A program made the translations under genes and the position numbers. A stretch of DNA of 64,000 bases. Source: an uncultured Bryobacterales bacterium (GTDB taxonomy: Bacteria > Acidobacteriota > Terriglobia > Bryobacterales > UBA6623). Below, piece by piece: positions 54,101-63,792 of this stretch (its first letter is position 1; the number at the start of each line of letters is the position of its first letter). Under the pieces are notes generated by a model that did not search any database, was not told where the DNA came from, and saw only the letters and a list, made by a program, of their open reading frames with translations. The DNA lies in contig OX638379.1 of assembly GCA_951813605.1 (NCBI GenBank), positions 670,139-734,138 on the forward strand. Reading direction: 5' to 3'.

Positions 54101-56389
54101 TCATTCCCAGTCCAGATGCTCGCGAAGAAACCGGAACGTAACTTTGCCGTGGATCTCGTGGGGTCCGTTGAAAAACTCGATCTCGGTTCTGTCCCCTAGG
54201 CCGAGCTGATTGTAGAACCGGCGGACCTTCGCGAATTCGTAGGCGACCCATTCGTCGGGAGCGACGCCGTCCGAATGGCCGCGCTCCACCATGAACGGTC
54301 GCGGTGCCATTAGAGTGGCTAGTTCCGCGTAGTTGACGACATTGGCGAAGTTGAACTCCAGCATGTCGTACTCGCGAGTGAACAAGTAGCTGTAGCGATC
54401 CGTCGTGCTCGTGTTCTTCCACACCCATTCATTGAAATCCGCCGAGCAAATCGACAGGGCGTAGTCATCGAGCAGCGGGGGAATCCGCACCGCCGTCTTG
54501 CCGCCGTACGAAAGGCCGTAGAAACCAATTCGATCCGGGTCGACGAACGGTAACGACTTGAGCCACGCGAGCGTTTGCTGGTGCTGGCCCACGATGAACG
54601 AATACAGCGACAGCTTTAGAGGGTGTGCCTTGCGGTGGAGCTGTCTGAACCGGTCGCGTCCGATATAGGGGTTTTGCGGGGCGTAGACTACAAAGCCCTC
54701 CTGCGCCAGCCGCGCTCCGTAGCGATGGTAGGCACGATGGTCGGAATCGGGATCCACCACGTCGGTCGGACGCCCCTCCAGCCCGTGCTGCGCGACCACT
54801 ACCGGACGGCGTTCGCCCGGAACAAGCCCCTTGGGGACAAGGATGACCCCGTAAGCAAACACATCCTCCCAAACGTCCAAAACGACTTCGAATCCTTCAA
54901 AATCAGCGTGATCGTAGATTCGGCGCGTTCTGGTACGCGCCTCCCTGTCCGGACTTGGCAACCGCCCGATGACCTCGTTCCACAGGTGCTCGCGATAGAA
55001 CTTTGTCGTATCTTTCCAAGCTTCGATCGAAGAATTGTCCGCCTTCGACCAGAATTCGTCACGGCGGTGCGGCGAATCCCGGACAAGGCTGTGGTTGAAT
55101 GCCACGATCTGGTCGAACTGCCGGCGCATCCGCTTGTCGCCGTCCGCCGGAACGGCCAGCTCCTTGGGTACTTCGGCGGCAGGGCGCAGGCTCGTTGCAG
55201 GGATCAGCAACCGCAGGGCATCTTCTGTGCCCGGGGCGTCCACACCCTCCACGAGCGCGAGGTGGTTTGCCGCTCCAAGCAAGTCGTAGGTCTGTCGAAC
55301 GCGGCCGACCTCGAAACGCACTGAATCAATGGATGGAGAGACCAGCCTGCCGGAGGCGGCCCGGTTGGCGTTTGGCTCGGGTGCGGGAGGCTGGCCGGAG
55401 ACCTCGGGTCCTCGCGAGGCTTCGACAATCAATCTCCTTGGCGCTATCAGCCTCGCGGTCTCCGCGTCACCGAACTCCCGCAGCAATGCCCATACGTTCC
55501 GGTCTATCGTTTCCTGCCAAAGGCCCTCCCGTTCCTGGAAGTACCCGCTCACCACCACCGACGAGACTCGCTTGTCGATGGCCGCCGCGTACAGCGCGAG
55601 CAACCCTCCCTCCCCGTATCCAATGATCCCGACGGGAGCCGCTTGCTCGCGGTTGCGGGCTTCGAAGAAATCGACCGCTGACAGGACCTTTTGGATCTCG
55701 TACCCGATTAGGTGGCGTCCGAGTTCGTAACTCATCCGGAAAAGGAACTCGCGGTGCGGGAGATTTGTCCTTAAGACGCCGCTCAAGCCGGTCCATCGCG
55801 CTGTTCGGTCGATCAGTGTTGGCACGACCACTTGGCAACCGTTCTCCGCCAGTCGCCTTGCGAACTGAGCGTTCGCAGGCACGCCGTTCTCGATTCCCGC
55901 CAGCATTTCCGGCGACCACGACGCGTCTGGTATAGCCACGATCCTTGCCGTGGGAGGCGAACGGGGCTGCAGCAAGAGTCCCTCGCCAAACACTCCCGCG
56001 AGGGACTCCCAACGAACTTCGTGGATGTCGTAACCTGCGGCCCGCGCAACAATCGATGGCCTGTCCGTAGTGGCGACGAATTCGAGGGATTCGAGGGGCC
56101 GCCGCTCGTCGACTACTCCGAGAAGGGTCTTGAGGCGCTCGCGGTTCGGGGCGACAGACCTCTCGTATGCGCCGTGCGAGCCGTAGTCAGGATTCCAGTA
56201 CTGGCTTCGATCCTTGGCGGCTGCTTCGGTTGCCTTGTCCAAGTAGCGATGAATGCCCTCCACCATCTCCGCGGCAAGGTCGCCCGTGGACTCCAGCGGT
56301 TGTGTGTCAAGCAGGACGGTCTGCGCAGAAGCACCGATCAGGACGCCCAGGGCGGCCACCAGTCCGCAACAAGAACTCTTGAGATTCAC
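54101..56389 (-). CDS. Secreted double alpha/beta-hydrolase, first domain lacking the nucleophile
   Basis: About 762 residues from a GTG at 56389, set by GGGAGG five bases upstream; signal peptide residues 1-24 (NLKSSCCGLVAALGVLIGASAQ). Two hydrolase domains in a row. Domain 1 (about residues 120-300): the nucleophile elbow reads GIIGYGEGG, so Gly replaces Ser in G-x-S-x-G. Domain 2 (about 520-760): RIGFYGLSYGGKTA has Ser in the elbow, and NGPHEIHG supplies the His. The plan matches acetyl-xylan esterase/abhydrolase-7 pairs in Acidobacteria. The second domain likely de-esterifies glycans; the first may bind or position the substrate. Confidence 0.82.
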   Translation of the reverse strand: MNLKSSCCGLVAALGVLIGASAQTVLLDTQPLESTGDLAAEMVEGIHRYLDKATEAAAKDRSQYWNPDYGSHGAYERSVAPNRERLKTLLGVVDERRPLESLEFVATTDRPSIVARAAGYDIHEVRWESLAGVFGEGLLLQPRSPPTARIVAIPDASWSPEMLAGIENGVPANAQFARRLAENGCQVVVPTLIDRTARWTGLSGVLRTNLPHREFLFRMSYELGRHLIGYEIQKVLSAVDFFEARNREQAAPVGIIGYGEGGLLALYAAAIDKRVSSVVVSGYFQEREGLWQETIDRNVWALLREFGDAETARLIAPRRLIVEASRGPEVSGQPPAPEPNANRAASGRLVSPSIDSVRFEVGRVRQTYDLLGAANHLALVEGVDAPGTEDALRLLIPATSLRPAAEVPKELAVPADGDKRMRRQFDQIVAFNHSLVRDSPHRRDEFWSKADNSSIEAWKDTTKFYREHLWNEVIGRLPSPDREARTRTRRIYDHADFEGFEVVLDVWEDVFAYGVILVPKGLVPGERRPVVVAQHGLEGRPTDVVDPDSDHRAYHRYGARLAQEGFVVYAPQNPYIGRDRFRQLHRKAHPLKLSLYSFIVGQHQQTLAWLKSLPFVDPDRIGFYGLSYGGKTAVRIPPLLDDYALSICSADFNEWVWKNTSTTDRYSYLFTREYDMLEFNFANVVNYAELATLMAPRPFMVERGHSDGVAPDEWVAYEFAKVRRFYNQLGLGDRTEIEFFNGPHEIHGKVTFRFLREHLDWE

Positions 56390-56472
56390 GGCAGCCTCCC
56401 GGCAGTCGACCACTGCTTCGCGACCGGCAGATCCCGAATGGTCATGAAATACGGCATGCGTGGGATCCAGGG

Positions 56473-57684
56473 CTAGCCCTCGCGGATCCTCCGTTTCCGA
56501 TTGTCATATTCGACCCTGCTTCCACGCACGAAGCTCTCGTCAGCGAGGATCGCGGCGATCGAATGGCTGTAGCCGGCCTCGATCGGGGCGCTCGGCGTTT
56601 CTCTCGAGCGCAGGCACTCTAGGAAGTTCAGCATGTGCGGAACGCTCTCCGCCTCTTGGATCGTCTCGCCGTCGCGAATACGGTCGGCATCTTCCACTGT
56701 GTTCCCGCTAATCGCAAACGGGTCCCCCCAGCGAGTCGCGTCCATCTCGCCGCGGGATCCGAAAAACTTCAAGTAGTTGTGCCCCCGAACGCCGAAAGTC
56801 GAGCAATACCGGACTAGAAACCCCTCCTTGGTGTACTCCAACGTGGTCTCCACGGAGTCGGGAACGTCGAATCCGTCCCGATTCCAACGGAATCCACCCG
56901 CCATAGTGACGGCACGGGTCGGTGGTCCGGCACCGGTGATGAAGTGGACAAGATCAAAGAAATGAACGCCCAGATTGCTGTGAGGCCCTTGCGAAAAGTC
57001 GCGATAGCCGAACCAGCCGGCATGCTGCTGGGCGTCCCAGGGCCTATGCTTGCGGTGCATGAGGAATCGCTTCCAATCGGTGTCTCGCTCCTCCAAGCGC
57101 CGCTCGGCGTAACGGTACCAGTACGGCTTGTAGGAATTCCGGGATTGCTCGATCTTGAAGATTCTCCCCAAGCCTCCTGCCTGTACGAACGCCCGGGCCG
57201 CGACCGACGACGGGAAACTGCGCACTTGAGTGCCCATCTGCACGACGCGATCTGACGCTTTGACTGTGTCGCACGCCCTTCTCAGTTCCTTGAGATCCAT
57301 AGCGAGCGGCTTTTCGACGTAAGCGTCCTTTCCCGCTCGGATAGCGTCGATTAGCTGCACGCAGTGCTGGTGGTCGGGCGTCCCAATGACCACCGCGTCG
57401 ACGTCATCGCGCGCAAGCAAGTCTTCGTAGGAGTGGACCGTGTCGGGGGCGTTCCCGGCCGTTTCGAGAACTCTCGTGGCCGCGGTCTCGCGGTGGCTGC
57501 GCCAAATATCGCAAACCGCGCGGACCTCGGCGTTGGCCTGCTGCCGAAACTCAAGGACTTGACCGAGCAGGTTCCTTCTCCCGCAGCCGAGAATTCCGAT
57601 ACCGATTCGGTCGTTTGCACCGAGGGTGCGGGCGGCGCTGAGCGCAGTGATCCCGGAGCCTGCGACAAAGTTCCTTCGCGTCAT
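56473..57684 (-). CDS. Tat-exported Gfo/Idh/MocA-family oxidoreductase
   Basis: 403 residues from the ATG at 57684, which places the twin-arginine leader (TRRNFVAGSGITALSAARTL) at the N-terminus. NAD(P)-binding loop IGILGCGRRN, CDIWRSH, GTPDHQHCV and DAYVEKPLAMD (EKP lysine) are present, followed by the substrate domain with DFSQGPHSNLGVHFFDL. It differs from the 16788 gene and belongs to another branch. The double hydrolase gene follows it, 84 bases downstream on the same strand, so the two may act on one glycan. Substrate unknown. Confidence 0.9.
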   Translation of the reverse strand: MTRRNFVAGSGITALSAARTLGANDRIGIGILGCGRRNLLGQVLEFRQQANAEVRAVCDIWRSHRETAATRVLETAGNAPDTVHSYEDLLARDDVDAVVIGTPDHQHCVQLIDAIRAGKDAYVEKPLAMDLKELRRACDTVKASDRVVQMGTQVRSFPSSVAARAFVQAGGLGRIFKIEQSRNSYKPYWYRYAERRLEERDTDWKRFLMHRKHRPWDAQQHAGWFGYRDFSQGPHSNLGVHFFDLVHFITGAGPPTRAVTMAGGFRWNRDGFDVPDSVETTLEYTKEGFLVRYCSTFGVRGHNYLKFFGSRGEMDATRWGDPFAISGNTVEDADRIRDGETIQEAESVPHMLNFLECLRSRETPSAPIEAGYSHSIAAILADESFVRGSRVEYDNRKRRIREG

Positions 57685-57865
57685 GCGGTGAGTATATCCG
57701 TATCGGGCACGGGTTGGCATAGCCAGTGCAGCTACCGGCTTGCACGTCCCATGCGCGAGTGATAACGAGTCGAGGGCCCAACTCCGGGGCCCCTGCCGCA
57801 AGGTGGATGATTCAATTCGCTGGCTTGGAGTCGCCTTGTTCCACTCCGAGGGCAGCCGCTGCGGC

Positions 57866-59134
57866 TCAACCGAGAGCAGCCCGCGCCACGCGCAGCACGT
57901 TCCCACCCAAGATCTTGCGGATTGCATTGTCCGAATGGCCCCGCTGCACCATTCCGACGGTGAACATGGGCCAGTTCGTCCAAGCCAGGCTGCGTGTCAT
58001 CGCCGGCTCCGTGGTGAAATCGTCCTCGGGCCACAGCGCGGCGAAGCGCGTTCGACTGGGTCCGCGCCGCGGGATCTTTTGCGCTTCCTCTTCCGTGTAT
58101 TGCGATCGGTAGGCTACGTCCGTTCCAATTGCGACGTGGTCGGCTCCGAACTTCCCGACGGCGTAGTCAATATGGTCGAGCAGTGCTCGGATGTCGCCCG
58201 TGCGCCGCAGGAAGCGGGGTATGCAGCAGATGCCGATATAGCCCTCGGAATCCGCGATTGCGCGTATCACTTCGTCGGGCTTGGACCGGATGTGCGGATG
58301 GATCGCAGCACATGAAGTGTGGCTGGCGACGATAGGCCGACCAGACGCGCGCGCCGATTCCAGGCTGGTACGCCAGCCCGAATGAGCAACGTCGACGATT
58401 ACGCCAACCTTGTTCATCTCGGCTATGGCTGTCCGCCCGAAGTCGCTCAGACCTCCGTTGGCGGTCTCCGCGCAGCCATCGCCCAGCCGGTTGCGCCGGT
58501 TGTAGGTCACGTGCATCATCCGGATGCCGAGCTGGAAGAAAATACGCACGTACCGCAGCTCGTCCTCAACCGAGTTCCATTGCTGCGTTAAGGGGACGCC
58601 GTTACCGGTGAAATAAAGGCAGCCTAGGCCATCAGCCCGCGCACGTTCGACATCGTCGGGCGTGACCGCACGCCGCAAAACCCCCCGCAAGTGGTCGGTC
58701 AGGTAGGTGAAGCGAGCCAAGCGTTTGATCAATCGCAGCGGGTCGCTGCTCTCCTCGCCGCAGTTCTGGAAGATACAGGTCATTCCCGCCGCGTTCCACG
58801 CTCGAACGAATTCCTCTCGCTCCTTCTCGATCGTCGCCGGCCGCGTCATAGCCATGTCCTCGCGCTGGTCCTGCAGTTCCATCTCGGAGGCGCCTTCTTC
58901 CATCAGCTCGCGAACAGCGTCTCCGTCCAAGGCCGCTCTTGGCGAAAAGCCGTAGGCGTCGAAGACCAAGGCCTCTCGGTGGAGGCGCAATCCGTAGTCG
59001 AGGTCGCGTCGACTGGGCTTGAGGAGGTCGATGGCGGTCTGGCGGTCGTTCTCGATTCGTTCGTTGCTACCCGCACTCAGTTGCGCGGCGGCCGCTAGGG
59101 AACCCCCCGTTGCGATGAACTGGCGACGATTCAT
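57866..59134 (-). CDS. Tat-exported membrane dipeptidase-like (M19) protein with missing metal ligands
   Basis: 422 residues from the ATG at 59134 with a twin-arginine leader (NRRQFIATGGSLAAAAQLS). The family fold is visible through RIFFQLGIRMMHVTYNRRN, VIVDVAHSGW (His), GRPIVASHTSCAA (His) and VAIGTDVAY (Asp). But the first H-x-D pair, usually DGHND, is FDAYGFS, and the bridging Glu (in GxEGG) is replaced in CLYFTGNGVP. A normal two-zinc centre seems impossible. It could act with one metal, have another activity, or be a binder. Expressed upstream of the Gfo/Idh gene on the same strand, 181 bases apart. Confidence 0.85.
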   Translation of the reverse strand: MNRRQFIATGGSLAAAAQLSAGSNERIENDRQTAIDLLKPSRRDLDYGLRLHREALVFDAYGFSPRAALDGDAVRELMEEGASEMELQDQREDMAMTRPATIEKEREEFVRAWNAAGMTCIFQNCGEESSDPLRLIKRLARFTYLTDHLRGVLRRAVTPDDVERARADGLGCLYFTGNGVPLTQQWNSVEDELRYVRIFFQLGIRMMHVTYNRRNRLGDGCAETANGGLSDFGRTAIAEMNKVGVIVDVAHSGWRTSLESARASGRPIVASHTSCAAIHPHIRSKPDEVIRAIADSEGYIGICCIPRFLRRTGDIRALLDHIDYAVGKFGADHVAIGTDVAYRSQYTEEEAQKIPRRGPSRTRFAALWPEDDFTTEPAMTRSLAWTNWPMFTVGMVQRGHSDNAIRKILGGNVLRVARAALG

Positions 59135-60077
59135 GGGTACATCATCGTTGATTGGATCTAGCACGCGCCCTTGGCGTCGAGGATTCGATCCTGCGGAATT
59201 GCTTGGCCCGCCCGTACGGCTCGCTGCCATGGCGGACTGCAGCCGGAGCGCCAAGGAAAAGGAGTGATTGCGTGAGGCGGATTTGGGACTGATCTAGACG
59301 ACGCGCGGAATCATTCGTCGCTTGCAGTCCGCGCAAGCGTTGCGCGCGCCTCGCCAGCCAAGCAATTCGGACTGTTGGCGATGACTCGCTGGAGACCCGT
59401 CCCTGCTCGCTTTTCTCTGAACTGGCCGAGTTGCCAGGTCAGCCCTTGTTTCAATCAGTGTCCGATTGGATAGCCGGATTTCACTCCGGGACTTGCGATT
59501 CTGTCGAGGAGATCAATAAGATGCAGGCGCATCTCCTATGTATCCGGCGATTCCTGCAAGAAGGATCGCTCGTTTGTCATTACTTCCTTACAGGGCCAAA
59601 CCCGGCCAATCGCTCTCCGGTCACGATCAGGCCTTCGGTGAGGGTGGTTCGCGCAGCAAGCGTACAACGGGTCCTCATCGACCGCCACGTCCCCGCTCTT
59701 GCATCAGGGACGAATCGACTGGTCCCGATTGTCCGGCAAATTGCGCTTACCCCGATTCGTACGAATCAACCAACATGTACCGCAGCAGTTTGGATCCGCT
59801 GCTTGGCATACCTCGCGGACTAGCACAAATACCGAGACAGTCCAGTGATCGATCTATCGAAAGGAGGCACTGCTGAAACCCCATAAGACGATGTTTCAGC
59901 CGCTGCTTGTCATCGTGCGCCCTTGATCCGAATTCCCCTTTCCAAGCTGGTGTGTTTTCCCGAAACCTCTTCTGCGGCAGTTGTCGGACTGATCCGCGTT
60001 GCCGCGCTGCAAATGCGAGAGGTGCTGGAGGACTGCCGTTTGTTCCAGTAGGTCCTACTGCGGAATGCAAAGCAACA
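59135..60077. other. About 940 bases without a convincing gene
   Basis: Short plus- and minus-strand frames only, none recognised. It separates the dipeptidase promoter from the 3' end of the ADOP permease. Confidence 0.4.
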
Positions 60078-62564
60078 TCAGCCCTGCCGCAATGCTTCGG
60101 ACGGACGAACCCGGCCCGCTCTTGCCGCGGGCACAATGGCAGACACGCATCCGCATATCACGAGTGCTATCGACGCATATCCAACAATGTCCCATTCGAG
60201 CGGACCGACCTCGAACAGCATTCCCGAAACCAACCGACCGGCACCGATCGCGCCCAGCAGACCGGCCGCCGTACCGCCGACCAGCAGGAGAGCAGCGCGG
60301 CGGAATACGAGGGCTTGGACACGATGCCGGGTCGCCCCCAGGGCCATCCGTACTCCGATTTCCGCAGTGCGATTTCGGACAGCCTGGCTGCACACCCCGA
60401 ATAACCCCAGTCCGGAAATCAAGAGCGCAACAACGGAGAACGCCCCGACGAGTCGTACCAGGATCCGTTCGTTGGCGACCGCTCGCATTAGGTGGCCCTC
60501 GACGGTACTGAATCCCCTTCCAATCGGCATTCCAGGCACTACTTCAAGGACTACCCGACGGACAGCCTCCGCGGTACTCTCGGCGCCGACAGACGAGCGC
60601 ACCGCGACAGTTTCGGTGAAGCCCTTAAGATCGACAGTGGAGCGGTAGATCAGGGGTGGCGGTTCGTCGCGAGGATTCACGTGGCGGACGTTCGCCACGA
60701 CACCGACGATTCGGGCCGCTTCTTCTATCACCCCGCCAAGCGCCGAGGCGTCGGGGAAAAACCTGTCGGCGAAGGCTTGGTTGACCACTATTTGGTTCGT
60801 GTCCCCGTAGCCTGGAACTCGTCCGCCAAGCAGCTGTATGCCCAACGTCTCGAAGTAGCTCGGAGACGCCTGGACGTGAATGACGCCCATATCCTCGTCC
60901 TTGCCCGGCATATATCCGGAAACCGAGATCGTTCTTTGCCCATAGTTGCCTTTAAGGGGCAAGGACTCCGTGAAGGCTGCGGATTCGACACCCGGGATTT
61001 CCCTGACACGCTCGAGGATTCGCCGGCGCATTAGTGGCTGGCCCTCCTTCGAGAATCCCCCGCCTTGGGGGTCAATGCTGACGGCAATGACGTTCGCTGC
61101 TTCGATGCCGAGGTCGGTCGCCCGTATTCCGGCGAGTGTTTTTAGGAATAGCCCTGCAGTCGTCAGCAGAACCAAAGCCAAGGCGCACTGCCCGGATACC
61201 AACAGGCTCCTAACGAGAATTTCGCCTCGCTGGGGAGTCATCCTGGAAGACCCGTCCTTCAACGAGTCCGCCGTTGCTGTACGGGACGCCCAGATCGAAG
61301 GCGCCAACCCGAAAAGGAACACGGTCAGGATTCCAACGCCGGCTGCGAACAAGAGTTCCGGCCAAGCCAAGCGCGCGTCCAGCAAAGAGTACGCACCTCT
61401 CAGTTCTCCTACCCAATCCTGCAACGTCGGGATCAGCCAGTAAGGCAGAGCGCAGCCCAGCGACGTTCCCGTAGCGGCGAGGATAGCGCTCTCGGCGAGC
61501 AAGGGGCGGACCAGCTCGACCCGGCTTGCTCCCAGCGCTTGGCGGACGGCGAGCTCGTGACGGCGCTCTGTTGCCCGAACTAGCAGAAGGCTTCCCAGAT
61601 TTGCGCAAGCCACGATCAAAAGCAGTGCAGTCGAGCCCCACAGCAGCATCAACGGTCTGCTGGCGGATATCCGGACCCTCGATATGCCCGTGTCCATCGC
61701 GGTCAGGGGCATCCTTATCCTTGAGAGAGCCTCCCTTTCCTCGTCCGAGATGTTCCCCCCGGCCTGCTCGAGGAACACTTGCTGCAGGCGGAGATTGAGT
61801 GCTTCTTCCGCCTGCTCGAAACCGACATCCGGCTTGACTCGCATCAGGATATTCAGCCAGTAGGTCTCGTAGGGCGTTCCCGGCTCGAGGCGGGACGGGC
61901 TGCGAGTGACGCTTGGTTGCATGGACATCGGCACCCAAACGTCAGGTCTGGATTCCAGCGTGTGACCGTGAAATGACGGTTCGGCTATGCCGACGATCTC
62001 GTAGGGAACCGCGTTCAGCTGGATGGTGGAGCCCACCGCCTGCGGGTCTGCCCCGAGGCGGTCTGTCCAGAATCCGTGACTTAATACCGCAAACGGACTC
62101 GCCCCGGGCGCACCGTCGTCATCGGTTTCGAGCACCCGCCCGACGAACGGGCGCACTCCGAGCATCGAAAAGTACGAACCGGTGACCAACATGCAGGAGG
62201 CCCGTTGTAGGTCGCTTCCCGGCGCAGATCGCTCGCCCCAATAGACCGTCGAGAGAAACGTTGGCGCTGCCGCGACATCTGCGAGTACGCCGTTGTTGTT
62301 CTCGCGAAGAGCTTCGTATTGGGGGAACGAGAAGACGCTTTCCTGAGGTCGATCGCTCCGGCTGAAGACTCCCATTGCACCCGGTCCCAGCACAGCCAAT
62401 TCACCTGGGCGTTCTACCGGGAGCGTGCGGAGCACGAGGGCTTCGAAGAGGCTGAACACGGCTGTGTTGGCTCCTGTGCCAGCTGCGAGGGTTAGCGCCG
62501 CGATGACGAAGAAGCCGGGATGCTTCCTAAGGGATCGAAACGCAACTTTGATGTCGCCTAGCAT
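60078..62564 (-). CDS. ADOP-family FtsX/MacB-like permease (complete)
   Basis: About 828 residues from the ATG at 62564 (FRSLRKHPGFFVIAALTLAAGTGANTAVFSLF as opening helix). Two periplasmic MacB-type domains (SYFSMLGVRPFVGRVLETDD and SYFETLGIQLLGGRVPGYGD) alternate with FtsX blocks (LLWGSTALLLIVACANLGSLLLVRATERRHELAVRQALG, then RTAEIGVRMALGATR), ending RPSEALRQG. Complete and without stops. No ATPase alongside. Like the permease at 48249, it may serve in efflux or lipoprotein/lipid handling. The sequence is clearly distinct from that permease, so the two are old paralogues. Confidence 0.92.
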   Translation of the reverse strand: MLGDIKVAFRSLRKHPGFFVIAALTLAAGTGANTAVFSLFEALVLRTLPVERPGELAVLGPGAMGVFSRSDRPQESVFSFPQYEALRENNNGVLADVAAAPTFLSTVYWGERSAPGSDLQRASCMLVTGSYFSMLGVRPFVGRVLETDDDGAPGASPFAVLSHGFWTDRLGADPQAVGSTIQLNAVPYEIVGIAEPSFHGHTLESRPDVWVPMSMQPSVTRSPSRLEPGTPYETYWLNILMRVKPDVGFEQAEEALNLRLQQVFLEQAGGNISDEEREALSRIRMPLTAMDTGISRVRISASRPLMLLWGSTALLLIVACANLGSLLLVRATERRHELAVRQALGASRVELVRPLLAESAILAATGTSLGCALPYWLIPTLQDWVGELRGAYSLLDARLAWPELLFAAGVGILTVFLFGLAPSIWASRTATADSLKDGSSRMTPQRGEILVRSLLVSGQCALALVLLTTAGLFLKTLAGIRATDLGIEAANVIAVSIDPQGGGFSKEGQPLMRRRILERVREIPGVESAAFTESLPLKGNYGQRTISVSGYMPGKDEDMGVIHVQASPSYFETLGIQLLGGRVPGYGDTNQIVVNQAFADRFFPDASALGGVIEEAARIVGVVANVRHVNPRDEPPPLIYRSTVDLKGFTETVAVRSSVGAESTAEAVRRVVLEVVPGMPIGRGFSTVEGHLMRAVANERILVRLVGAFSVVALLISGLGLFGVCSQAVRNRTAEIGVRMALGATRHRVQALVFRRAALLLVGGTAAGLLGAIGAGRLVSGMLFEVGPLEWDIVGYASIALVICGCVSAIVPAARAGRVRPSEALRQG

Positions 62565-62914
62565 TTGAGGGAATGACTGGGAACGACGCTCCGGAGTAAA
62601 GACTGCGGTAGATTGTGCGACGGTTTGAAACGTATGGATGACGTACTTGTGATCGTTCGTACGTAGCCTTAACCGTGGACGCAAGTAATGTTACCAGCCG
62701 TGAGAGGTACGGCCAAGATGCGGGGCGCACGTACAGAGACCGTTTAGCCTTGTGTTTACGAGCAGGCCGATGTGTTCGCTAGCCGCGAGGACCGACACAG
62801 ATCGAGGCTCGAATTGCCAAGGTGACGAGGCACTCGGAATGACGAATCCAAGTCTTAGGCTGAAGGTTTGCTCGTTTCGCCTCTTGATCACGCCGGCAGC
62901 TGGCGAACGACGTC
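62565..62914. other. Intergenic, no gene seen
   Basis: About 350 bases between the ADOP start (minus) and the receptor remnant (plus). The receptor sequence begins abruptly near 62915, with nothing family-like before it. Confidence 0.4.
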
Positions 62915-63792
62915 GGTTTGACCGTGCCCTACGTGGGGTCTTCCTCGAACTATCTACTGAGCGCCTACAACGAGAACGCCGCAACGCGCGGAGATCCTGG
63001 CACGGAAGCGTCGCGGCACAAGCATGTTGAGTATGTGGGCAACTTGGTATATCGGACACCTTATGGCTCTTCGAACTACAACGGAATGAACGCTACCCTT
63101 GCCAGGCGCTTCTCCAGCGGCAACCTTTGGACGGTTGCCTACACCTGGGCACATGGCATCGGCAACACGTCCGAGCAGTTCGTGGGAGCCGTGACAGGGG
63201 TCCAGGACCCGTCCTGCTTCTCTTGCCCGCGGATCTCGAACTCCAGCGACCTGCGGCAGAGACTCGCTACGAGCTACTTGATCGAGCTGCCGTTCGGGCG
63301 CGGCAAGCGGTTACTTGACCGGGGCGGCGTGCTGAATTTCGCTCTTGGCGGATGGCAGCTGAGTGGCCTGCTCCAGCTGCAGACCGGTCAGTACTACAAC
63401 GTCACTCTTCCGGCCGCTTTCACCAACCTCGGCACGCGTGGAGGCCAGGCGTGGCAGGAGAGTACCGTGTCTCGAATCCCAGCCCCGACCGCTGGTACGA
63501 CCGCACCGCGTTTGCAATCCCCCGCGATGCAAGCGCCTTGGCCGACTTTGGAAACGTCGGGCGCAACAGCATGCAGGAAGACGGCATCTTCAATTGGGAC
63601 ATCGGACTGCAGAAGGCGTTCCAAGTGACCGAGAGCCTGGACGTGCAGTTTCGCCGGGAAGTATTCAATATGACGAACCATCCCAGCTTCGCCGTACCGA
63701 ACCGGAACGTGCGTTCGCCCGCCGGCGGTACGATCCGCGGCACGAACACGAGTCCGCGGCAGATGCAGTTCGGCTTGAGAATCTCCTTCTAG
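62915..63792 (+). pseudogene. TonB-dependent receptor (Oar-like) C-terminal remnant, frameshifted
   Basis: The first frame reads VPYVGSSSNYLLSAYNENAA, then YNGMNATLARRFSSGNLWTV, DLRQRLATSYLIELPFGRGK and ALGGWQLSGLLQLQTGQYYNV; near 63450 the match moves to a second frame, SNPSPDRWYDRTAFAIP, NWDIGLQKAFQVTESLDVQFR to RQMQFGLRISF stop. These are the last strands of an Acidobacteria Oar/TonB-dependent receptor barrel (full proteins have about 1100 residues). Both a 5' deletion and a frameshift are needed to explain it, so it is not functional. Confidence 0.85.

Noticed and set aside
59722..59740. TTGTCCGGCAAATTGC, resembling the island motif
   Set aside because: Several mismatches to TCCGATAATTGCC and no module nearby; not counted as a copy.
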